NCBI RefSeq assembly: GCF_900188205.1
Contig: NZ_FZOH01000006.1
Coordinates: 244,507-308,506, forward strand
Source of the DNA: Geodermatophilus saharensis
GTDB taxonomy: Bacteria; Actinomycetota; Actinomycetes; Mycobacteriales; Geodermatophilaceae
Reading direction: 5' to 3'
DNA length: 64,000 bases
Both the position numbers and the translations under genes were made by a program. Below are positions 58,075 to 64,000 of the stretch, in pieces. The notes under the pieces are model-generated. The model was not told the origin of the DNA. It searched no databases and saw only the letters and a program-made list of their open reading frames with translations. Each line of letters begins with the position of its first letter. The stretch's first letter is position 1.

Positions 58075-59232
58075 ATGTACCGCATCGTCATGGTGCACGA
58101 GGGCGAAGTGACGTGGGCTGACGAGGTCGAGCGTGAAGTCCGTGAGGCTGCGCGCACCGCGGGCCTGCCCGAGGAGCGCATCCACGTCGTCGACGACGTT
58201 GGCGACGATGCCGACAGCCCCGCCGCCGTGGTGTACCTGGCGACGGTTGATGGAGCCAGCAGCGCGGCCGAGAAGCTGCGTCGGCTGGCTGGAGCCGGCT
58301 ACCCGATCGTCCCGATCCACCGGAGCAGTGAGGTCGACGTCCGCGCCGCGATGCCATCCACCCTGGAGCGATTGAACGCGATCTCCTGGGGCGACCCCCG
58401 TCGCGCGGCGCTGGTGGTCCTGCGAGCTGTGGGCCTCGGCGAGGATGACCGCAAGCTGTTCCTCAGCTATCGGCGGACGGACGCCTCTCGTCTCTCCCTC
58501 CAACTGCACACGGCTCTCGTGCAACGGGGGTTCGACGTGTTCCTCGATCGGTTCAGCGTCGACGTCGGAGTGGACTTCCAGCGGCAAATCCACATCGACC
58601 TCGCTGACAAGGCGTTCGTCCTCTTCATCGAGAGCCCCTCCGCGAGGGACTCACGGTGGGTGGAGGAGGAGGTGGCGTACGCGATGCGACACCACATCAG
58701 CCATCTCGCATTGACGCTGCCGGGGGTCCCTGCGGATCGGCGGTTCCCGACGGTCGACAACGCCTTCCGTGAAGAACTCGACGCCACGGACATCGTCCCG
58801 GGCACCGAGGCGGATCCGCTGCTCACGTCGGCTGCGCTGGAACAGGTGATCGACGAGGTCGAGACCCGCTACTCCGGCCTCGTGCGCCGGCGCCGCGAGC
58901 AGTTGCTGGGATCGCTCACGGAGGTGCTGGTGAACAAGGGCTACCAAGTGGTGCCCGCCGCGGACTGGGCGGTCGTCGCACACCCCCCTTCCTCCCCAGG
59001 TGGTGAGGCACGCATCTACCTGACCACGGTCCGAGCACCCACGCCGCGCGACCTGCACCAGTTGCACGGTCTCCGGCAGCCGCTGATCCGGGACCCCAGC
59101 AGCGGGGAGATGGTGGGGATCGTCGTCCACCCGGCCGCGGACCTGAACACTGTCGCGCAGGAGATCGTCACCTGGATCGGCGACGGGCGGTCGCTGTCCA
59201 CGATGCTGCTCGACGAGGCCGTCGGTGGCTGA
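58075..59232 (+). CDS. TIR-domain protein, probable NAD-consuming signalling enzyme
   Basis: This protein of 385 residues starts at ATG 58075 (GGGGGAGG upstream). Residues 1-~120 are an alpha-beta domain of unknown type (YRIVMVHEGEVTWADEVERE). A TIR domain follows at ~125-225: RKLFLSYRRTDASRLSLQLH, RGFDVFLDRFSV, AFVLFIESPSARDSRWVEEE. Glu199 in S-x-W-x-x-x-E fits the catalytic Glu of TIR NADases. The C-terminal ~150 residues are not recognised. It overlaps the SLOG gene by eight bases. Known TIR proteins of this kind make NAD-derived signals or deplete NAD on infection; that role here is inferred. Confidence 0.85.
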   Translation: MYRIVMVHEGEVTWADEVEREVREAARTAGLPEERIHVVDDVGDDADSPAAVVYLATVDGASSAAEKLRRLAGAGYPIVPIHRSSEVDVRAAMPSTLERLNAISWGDPRRAALVVLRAVGLGEDDRKLFLSYRRTDASRLSLQLHTALVQRGFDVFLDRFSVDVGVDFQRQIHIDLADKAFVLFIESPSARDSRWVEEEVAYAMRHHISHLALTLPGVPADRRFPTVDNAFREELDATDIVPGTEADPLLTSAALEQVIDEVETRYSGLVRRRREQLLGSLTEVLVNKGYQVVPAADWAVVAHPPSSPGGEARIYLTTVRAPTPRDLHQLHGLRQPLIRDPSSGEMVGIVVHPAADLNTVAQEIVTWIGDGRSLSTMLLDEAVGG

Positions 59233-59848
59233 CCTCAGGGACCGTGCGATCCTGCTGTCGGCGAGCTTTCCCTCGGGCGAACGTGGCGAGCGCTTCAAGC
59301 CGTACGACGCGGACGCCGTCGCCGATGCCGTCACGGCGCTCGTCAGCGCCGTAATCACGGCAAACGGCCGACTGGTGTTCGGCGGCCACCCCACCATCAC
59401 GCCGCTGGTCCTGAGGGTGGCTGCAGACCACGACGCTCGGAACGCGGTGGACGTCTACCAGTCCGACGAGTTCCGTGACCAGATCACCGAGCCGACGCGT
59501 GACCTCGAGCGTCAGGGGTTCGGCAGGATCGTCGCCACACCGACCGTGGGCGATCTCCGGGAGAACCTGGCGCTCATGCGACGGGAGATGATCGGGGGCA
59601 GTCCAGACCTGGCCGCAGCGCTGTTCATCGGAGGGATGGAAGGCATCCTCGACGAGTTCGACTGGGTAGGAGAACTCCGCCCATCGGTCCCCCGGCTCCC
59701 GATTGCGGCGCCGGGAGGGGCAGCCGCGATGTTGTCTGCACAGGGCCCGGACGGCCGTCCGCTGCCTCCGGAGGTTCTCGGCTGGCTGCGATCACCGCGG
59801 TATCCACTCGTGAGTGCGGAACTCGTCCGGTACCTGGCCGAGGCGTAG
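59225..59848 (+). CDS. SLOG-domain protein (cluster 3-like)
   Basis: This protein of 207 residues from GTG 59225 matches the SLOG nucleotide-binding fold, most like the group known as SLOG cluster 3. It has RAILLSASFPSGERGERF, NGRLVFGGHPTITPLVL, VDVYQSDEF and ALFIGGMEGILDEFD. SLOG domains sense nucleotide or NAD-derived ligands; in Thoeris defence the SLOG part of ThsA reads a signal made by a TIR protein. Here the SLOG gene overlaps a TIR gene, so a signal-maker/sensor pair is a reasonable inference. No effector domain is fused. Confidence 0.8.
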   Translation: MADLRDRAILLSASFPSGERGERFKPYDADAVADAVTALVSAVITANGRLVFGGHPTITPLVLRVAADHDARNAVDVYQSDEFRDQITEPTRDLERQGFGRIVATPTVGDLRENLALMRREMIGGSPDLAAALFIGGMEGILDEFDWVGELRPSVPRLPIAAPGGAAAMLSAQGPDGRPLPPEVLGWLRSPRYPLVSAELVRYLAEA

Positions 59849-59861
59849 CCGCCGCCAGCCT

Positions 59862-60350
59862 TCACCACGTGTACAACTTGGGCGGTAGTCCCTTCCGGGT
59901 GGAGACCTCGCGGACTTGTCCCTCCCACGTCCGCACCAGCTGCTTCCACTGCTCGCCGTCCAGGAATGCGTCGACGGACCTGCTAACGAGATCGAACTGG
60001 GGATGTCACCGACGAGGACTCCCGGTTCCAGGACCCCCTCCGAGCGCACGCCCTTCACGGCGATCACGAGGATCGGCAGGCCCATTTGGAAGGCCATCGC
60101 CGTCTCCATGTGGCAGTACGGACAAGAGAACCAGATGTCCTTGAGTGGCCTTGGGCCCTGAAGCCCTTCTCGAGTGCGCGCCGCTTGACGGGGCGGTCGA
60201 AGCCGACGTCGACCCGGATCCTCTGAAAGGCTATGGTCAGCAGCCCGTTGGAGTCGGCGAGGACGCACACGGCACTCAGTGGATACCGGGCGCACCACCG
60301 GTCGGTCGCAGCCCTGTCCCCTCGACATCTCCTTGTTCGAGGTGACTCAT
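59862..60350 (-). pseudogene. Frameshifted conserved gene of the TIR/SLOG island
   Basis: The gene starts at ATG 60350, overlapping the previous stop by four bases (ATGA), and ends at TGA 59862. The coding trace moves through three frames: a short start, then AVCVLADSNGLLTIAFQRIR and EKGFRAQG. It continues LKDIWFSCPYCHMETAMAFQ and GLPILVIAVKGVRSEGV, and finally PQFDLVSRS, EQWKQLVRTWEGQVREV and GLPPKLYTW. The fragments join in order, so one ~160-residue protein was broken by at least two, probably three, single-base shifts. I recognise it as one coherent protein but cannot name the family. Confidence 0.75.
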
Positions 60351-60907
60351 CCTCCCCTGTTGCGCTCCAACCAGTTGTCGACCTGGCGGTCGATCGACCC
60401 GGGTAGCTCCAGGGCGTCGAAGGGATAGGTGAGGCGGTGGCGCAGGACTGCTGGCACTCCGTGCATCCGGCGCTCGACGAGGATCAGACACCTCAGTCCG
60501 GCAGCGAGCGCGAACCCGAGTTCGACCATCACGTTGGCGTCGCAGTCACTCTGCTCGATCTGGTCGAGGACGGCGATGACCAGGTCGCTGTGGTGCATGC
60601 AGAGTGCGACGTTGGCCCAGAGTTCCCCGGTGTAGTCGCGATCATCGGCACGGACGACGTCCCGCCCGTGCCGAGTGGCCGCCGCGCGGACGCCGGCGTC
60701 GATGGCTCCCATTGTGGGTGTGTCGTCGAAGCGCATCAGCAGCAGAGTGGTGGGTCGAGGGTGATCCCGCCGGTATGACCGGTGGGCGTCCTCACGTGAA
60801 GTCTCACCGAGCAGGCCAACCGAGACCGCATCCTGCCCGGGGCCGTTGACCGGCCTGATCACGGCACGGTGCCCCTGCGGCTCCCCGCCACCCTGGCGAG
60901 CGTCCAT
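60347..60907 (-). CDS. Small TIR/deoxyribosyltransferase-like fold protein
   Basis: This protein of up to 186 residues (ATG 60907; a later GTG before SVGLLGETSREDAH is possible) has a core TTLLLMRFDDTPTMGAIDAG, CMHHSDLVIAVLDQ and DANVMVELGFALAAGLRCLI. This is the pattern of nucleoside 2-deoxyribosyltransferase-like and short TIR-like nucleotide-binding domains. Catalysis is unproven. It lies 21 bases after the TRAFs-type gene and overlaps the next, broken, gene, so all belong to one minus-strand operon. Confidence 0.7.
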   Translation of the reverse strand: MDARQGGGEPQGHRAVIRPVNGPGQDAVSVGLLGETSREDAHRSYRRDHPRPTTLLLMRFDDTPTMGAIDAGVRAAATRHGRDVVRADDRDYTGELWANVALCMHHSDLVIAVLDQIEQSDCDANVMVELGFALAAGLRCLILVERRMHGVPAVLRHRLTYPFDALELPGSIDRQVDNWLERNRGG

Positions 60908-60928
60908 CCGGGTGATGTCGCCCCGCCC

Positions 60929-62254
60929 CTACGGTCCCTCACTGCGCAACTCCTCGACGATCTCCTCCACCCAGGTGGCGTCCTCGCCATGGGCCCGCAT
61001 GGCCTCGGAGACGAAGGACAGGTCCCGAGCCGTCGTCTCGGGCTCGAACCGGTCACGGACCACGGCCAGCGCACACTCGAGCTCCTTGTGGGCCCGCGCC
61101 CGGTCACCGGTGAGCACTCCGAGTGCCAGATCGGTGGCATGATCCCAGTAGTCGGGCTCCCGGTCCTGCCGCGCCAGGCGCCGTCGCGATGCCCAGCTCA
61201 CCACCGGGAGCAGTTCCGCCATGCGCTCGTGCGGCGGTGAGCTCAGGGACATCAGCAGGACGGCGTTGACCCCCGGGTAGAGATCACGCCAGTCCGACTC
61301 GAAGCCCTTGACGTAGGCGTCGATGGCCCGACCGAGGAGGCCGGAACGCCGTGCCGCGCCGCGAGCCCGTTCCCAGCGGTCCTTGTACACCCGCCCGAGC
61401 AGGCCATAGGTCTCACTGCTCGGCCGCCGCGCCAGCAGGTCGTTGAGCACGGCCTCGGCCTCTGCGTCCTCCTCAGCCCGGTTGAGGGCCCACGCGAACA
61501 ACTGCTGCACCAGCTCGACCCGGGCCACCGGCTTGGCCAGGCCGCGGACGACCCGTGTCATGTCCTGCCATGCCGAGAGGGACCGGTAGGTGACCAGCAG
61601 GTCGATCGCCGGCCGCAGCGCGAGGTCCTCCGTACGGCCCAGGTCCGCCTCGACGAGCCGGACGTCCTCGAGGCCGGTCCGACGCGCCCGCTCCAACCTC
61701 CGCCGCAGCTGCTCCTCGCGGTCCGCGTGCATCCGGAAGCTGTCGATCCGCTCGTGGTCCACCTCCAGCACCGGAAGCCCGGTGACCAGCTGGTGCACGG
61801 GGCTGTCGACCCGAGCGTCACGAGCGGCACGCAGACGGGTCACGAGCCTGTTCGTCGTCCCAGCGACGTCCTCGGGCTCGCCGTTGGGACCTACGGGATA
61901 GGACAGGGCCGACCCGTGCGCCACGTCGAGGGGCAGCCGGTAGCCCTCACGGAAGATGAGGACGGTGCTGTACGGCCGCAGGGCATGGCGCACTCCGAGC
62001 TCGTAGTACACGTTCGCGTTGCCCGTGGACAGGTCGGCCAGCGCGAACTCACAGACGACGAGCCGCTCGAACATGGACTTCTGGAAGATCCCGCGGCTCT
62101 CGGGGTCCTCGTCCGCCCGCAGCGGCTCCATCCCGGCCTCGGTGATTGCCGGCACGATGAGCCGGTCGTACACCGCCCGGAAGTCGATCCGCACCCCGTC
62201 GTCGTCCTGAACGGCGTGGTAGGGCATGAGCACGAAGCACAGCGGTCTGGTCAC
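60929..62254 (-). CDS. TIR-like/TRAFs-binding (DUF4071) protein
   Basis: From GTG 62254 the protein has 441 residues and begins TRPLCFVLMPYHAVQDDDGV; GTG 62347 would add a 31-residue low-complexity leader. Residues 1-~150 are a TIR/deoxyribosyltransferase-like domain (FQKSMFERLVVCEFALADLS, NANVYYELGVRHALRP). The rest is helical and repeat-like, with AFALNRA-type TPR, RPSSETYGLLGRVYKDRWE and PDYWDHATDLALGVL, matching the bacterial TRAFs-binding/DUF4071 family. Such proteins occur in nucleotide-signalling conflict gene clusters. A role in sensing or scaffold formation is inferred. Confidence 0.82.
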   Translation of the reverse strand: MTRPLCFVLMPYHAVQDDDGVRIDFRAVYDRLIVPAITEAGMEPLRADEDPESRGIFQKSMFERLVVCEFALADLSTGNANVYYELGVRHALRPYSTVLIFREGYRLPLDVAHGSALSYPVGPNGEPEDVAGTTNRLVTRLRAARDARVDSPVHQLVTGLPVLEVDHERIDSFRMHADREEQLRRRLERARRTGLEDVRLVEADLGRTEDLALRPAIDLLVTYRSLSAWQDMTRVVRGLAKPVARVELVQQLFAWALNRAEEDAEAEAVLNDLLARRPSSETYGLLGRVYKDRWERARGAARRSGLLGRAIDAYVKGFESDWRDLYPGVNAVLLMSLSSPPHERMAELLPVVSWASRRRLARQDREPDYWDHATDLALGVLTGDRARAHKELECALAVVRDRFEPETTARDLSFVSEAMRAHGEDATWVEEIVEELRSEGP

Positions 62255-62386
62255 CCCGGGCTCCACGTCCGCGCCGGGGGGCGCCTCGACCCCGGTTCGC
62301 ACTCCACCTCGAGGCGACTGGGTTGCGGCACGACCTCTCCTCGACACGGTCCTGGGCGCAGCAGCTGCCGCACGGGGCTCTCCACC

Positions 62387-62767
62387 TCAGGTGCTGAGCG
62401 CGACGACCGTGGCACCGACCAGCACCGCGGCATGCAATGGCAGCACGGAGGGGCTGAGCAGAGCGCGAGACACACCACAGGCTCCCGGTTTGCTCACCCG
62501 CATGACGTGGACACCGACCCTGTCAGCGACGGCTGCCGCGTAGAGCTCGCGGTACGCACGTTCCACGGCGAGGTAGTACGCGTCGAGACCGGCGAAGACC
62601 ACGACGACTCCCACACTGATCCACGCCAGACTCCGGTCGCTGTCGACCCTCGCGAAGGCGGAGAGTGCCGCGGCGAGTGTCACCGACCATCCCTTGAGCA
62701 GGAACGAGTTGCCGGCGAGCCGGCCGATGACCGCCTGGACCATCTTGAGGTGCTCGACATCGGACAT
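62387..62767 (-). CDS. Small membrane protein, possible SLATT-like effector
   Basis: From ATG 62767 there are 126 residues: SDVEHLKMVQAVIGRLAGNS, then two membrane segments (WSVTLAAALSAFA; LAWISVGVVVVFAGLDAYYL) separated by a short polar turn. A cytoplasmic stretch and a third hydrophobic segment (LPLHAAVLVGATVVAL) follow. Two-segment SLATT proteins are pore-type effectors often next to SLOG and TIR genes. The layout fits, but I do not see enough to place it in that family. It heads the four-gene minus-strand unit. Confidence 0.72.
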   Translation of the reverse strand: MSDVEHLKMVQAVIGRLAGNSFLLKGWSVTLAAALSAFARVDSDRSLAWISVGVVVVFAGLDAYYLAVERAYRELYAAAVADRVGVHVMRVSKPGACGVSRALLSPSVLPLHAAVLVGATVVALST

Positions 62768-63040
62768 CGCCGGAGAGTCGCGGACTTCGCCAACGGGGAC
62801 AACGCGCCACGCACACTTCACCGGTGCGGTCCGGCGCGCTCGGCGAGCGGCCGGCGGTGACGCCATGAATCCCCGAGGTCCTCGTCACGGGTGCGACAAG
62901 GGCGCTGACGGTCGGTATCGGCGCACAGTCGCTGCGCCGGTCACGCCACTCTCCCCGGCACGGTGCGCGGCGGAACCCGCCGACTGAGCCAGAGTCGCGG
63001 GCGCGACACGGCACGATCCTCGAGAGCGGAGCGCCCGGTC
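62768..63040. other. Gap without clear gene
   Basis: This 273-base stretch is between divergent small genes. I see no coding remnant. It should contain the promoter of the four-gene minus-strand unit, but none is clear. Confidence 0.35.
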
Positions 63041-63172
63041 ATGGAACTAGTGGTCACGTCGTTGGCGGTGGGCGCCGCCGTCGGCGGCTACGTCGGTTAC
63101 CAGGTCGGCAACTGGCGGGCGGCCCGTCGCGCAGCCAAGGCGACCTATCGCACTCAACGAGGTCTCCGCTGA
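63041..63172 (+). CDS. Small single-pass membrane protein
   Basis: This 43-residue frame from ATG 63041 encodes MELVVTSLAVGAAVGGYVGY, then a basic tail (RAARRAAKATYRTQRGLR). One Gly-rich membrane segment followed by positive charge is typical of small membrane proteins. It has no clear ribosome site or homologue I know, so it may be spurious. Confidence 0.35.
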   Translation: MELVVTSLAVGAAVGGYVGYQVGNWRAARRAAKATYRTQRGLR

Positions 63173-63207
63173 GCCCTGTTGAGGTCCCCCACCGCCAGCC
63201 AGCACAG

Positions 63208-63667
63208 TCAGGGCCGAGGGAATCGAAGTGCCCGCACCACAGGGCGACGCCCGACCTCGGTCGCGGATGCAGTGGAGATCCGGGTCGCCGAATCGTCACG
63301 GGATACCGCGCGAGCGATCAGTTCTCGATCCTTCGCGATCCTGCAGAGCTCGAAGGTCTCTTCCCTTACCCATGCGGCCCTGATCCCACCCCGGCCCGCC
63401 CAGTCCTCAGGTCGTGCGTCAACTGGGAACGGGGCTTCCTGCTGTCGATCTTCCCGTCCAATCAGTCGTTGTCGGATCGAAGGCAGGAACAGAGCCGACG
63501 TCCGCCTCGTCGAAGGGGTCGGCGCTGGCGGTGTCGACTCCACCGAGCGAAGAAACACCGTGAACGCGGATGCCGAGCAGCGGACTCCTGTCGGACCACG
63601 CTCCTTCGATCTCGTGGATCACCCATGACCTGCTCGCAGCGTGCTCACATCAGGACGATGACATCGC
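63208..63667 (-). pseudogene. MTH538/ThsB-type TIR remnant truncated by IS481-type element
   Basis: From the IS edge the minus strand reads GDVIVLM, then a one-base shift, then EHAASRSWVIHEIEGAWSDR, SPLLGIRVHGVSS, and DPFDEADVGSVPAFDPTTTD. A further shift leads to EDWAGRGGIRAAWV. The order VIVLM - ASRSWVIHEIE - LLGIRVHG - NPFD-like - PAFD follows the MTH538-like TIR family that includes ThsB. The N-terminal part is missing beyond 63667, where the IS begins. At least two frameshifts also break it. The last ~60 codons to 63208 are not recognised. Confidence 0.65.
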
Positions 63668-63723
63668 CTAGCTGTCGCAACCAGGGACGTTGTTGACGTT
63701 CGGCGCGTCGGCTTGATCATGAA

Positions 63724-63781
63724 GGAGACCTCCGGGAGGAGTGGTGGTGCTTGACGTCACCATCGCCAACCGGAGGTCTCC
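63724..63781 (+). promoter_or_regulatory. Hairpin over the transposase ribosome site
   Basis: GGAGACCTCCGG (63724-63735) pairs perfectly with CCGGAGGTCTCC (63770-63781). The second arm contains GGAGG, five bases before the GTG start. RNA read in from outside the IS would fold and hide the ribosome site. Confidence 0.75.
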
Positions 63782-64000
63782 GTGGCTCACGCTAATGCCC
63801 GCACCACCGTCTACGCCCGCAAGCTGATCATCGCTCGTGTCCTGGCTGGTCATCGGCCCGGTGAGGTGGCCAAGCAGCTGGGGATCAGCCGGCAGACGGT
63901 CTACAAGTGGGTGCGCCGCTGGCGGACCGAGGGTGCGGCCGGGCTGGCCGATCGCTCCTCGCGGCCGCATCGGATGCCCCGGCGGACCTCACCGGAGACG
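63782..64000 (+). CDS. IS481-family transposase, N-terminal part
   Basis: GTG 63782 opens a frame to the window end. It reads AHANARTTVYARKLIIARVL, then the HTH GEVAKQLGISRQTVYKWVRR, and WRTEGAAGLADRSSRPHRMP, the classical start of IS481 transposases. The DDE catalytic domain lies outside the window, so integrity is not known. Confidence 0.9.
   Translation, partial: MAHANARTTVYARKLIIARVLAGHRPGEVAKQLGISRQTVYKWVRRWRTEGAAGLADRSSRPHRMPRRTSPET

Larger units (their letters stand above)
63672..64000 (+). mobile_element. IS481-family element, left part
   Basis: The left end is placed at about 63672/63673, where TGTCGCAACCAGGG begins just after CTAG (63668-63671). IS481-type elements are known to target CTAG. 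The element continues past the window edge, so the right end and the target duplication cannot be checked. Confidence 0.7.

Noticed and set aside
59792..60328. A single intact 178-residue gene on the minus strand
   Set aside because: Only its middle part matches the conserved protein; both ends of the match lie in other frames, so it is part of a frameshifted gene.

Overview
This is a high-GC actinobacterial chromosome segment. Core gene order (lepA, rpsT, holA, comEC/comEA, degV, rsfS-nadD, proA, proB-obgE-rpmA-rplU-rne, ndk, folC, valS, clpX-clpP2-clpP1-tig), frequent GTG starts, many 4-base GTGA/ATGA overlaps and a mycothiol-type isomerase fold suggest a Geodermatophilaceae-like organism (Blastococcus/Geodermatophilus/Modestobacter). 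That placement is inference from gene content and style; no marker was compared.

Layout. 1-13.5 kb: 5' end of lepA, rpsT and holA, then a four-gene beta-galactoside uptake and hydrolysis operon (binding protein, two permeases, GH42) sitting between holA and comEC-comEA, followed by degV, a histidine phosphatase, rsfS and nadD. 13.5-20.4 kb: a MoxR/VWA pair, proA and a znuA-znuC-znuB-zur zinc operon with a Zur-type palindrome on the znuA start codon. 20.4-23.7 kb: a MarR regulator with a DPDHQ repeat extension, divergent from a three-gene unit of unknown substrate, then a PEP-mutase-like enzyme and def. 23.7-33.4 kb: proB, obgE, rpmA, rplU, rne and a radical SAM pair. 33.5-43.9 kb: a PAS-GGDEF-EAL protein, a TetR-controlled ABC exporter, ndk, an HTH/Clp-N pair with its own operator, folC and valS. 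44-56.1 kb: an asparaginase, a NodB-type deacetylase, an MpaB-like protein, a DUF559 gene bracketed by related hairpins, clpX/clpP2/clpP1/tig, tRNA-Pro, an amidase, a SnoaL-like protein and tRNA-Gly.

The most interesting region is 56.1-64 kb, immediately downstream of tRNA-Gly. It looks like a decaying defence island built on nucleotide and NAD signalling. It holds an intact TIR gene overlapping a SLOG-type gene (58075-59848). Convergent to this pair is a four-gene unit: a two-membrane-segment protein, a TIR-like/TRAFs-binding protein, a small deoxyribosyltransferase-like protein, and a frameshifted fourth gene. Two further TIR-type remnants are present. One carries a TGA where a Trp codon is expected (57383-57853). 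The other resembles the MTH538/ThsB class and is cut at a CTAG site by an IS481-type element that runs off the right edge. Reading across frames on the minus strand was needed to see these remnants.

Regulation visible in the sequence includes a Zur box on znuA, paired palindromes between marR and its divergent target, twin ATACC-N4-GGTAT sites between tetR and its ABC genes, twin GTCAA-N6-TTGAC sites before the HTH/Clp-N pair, and a hairpin hiding the transposase ribosome binding site.
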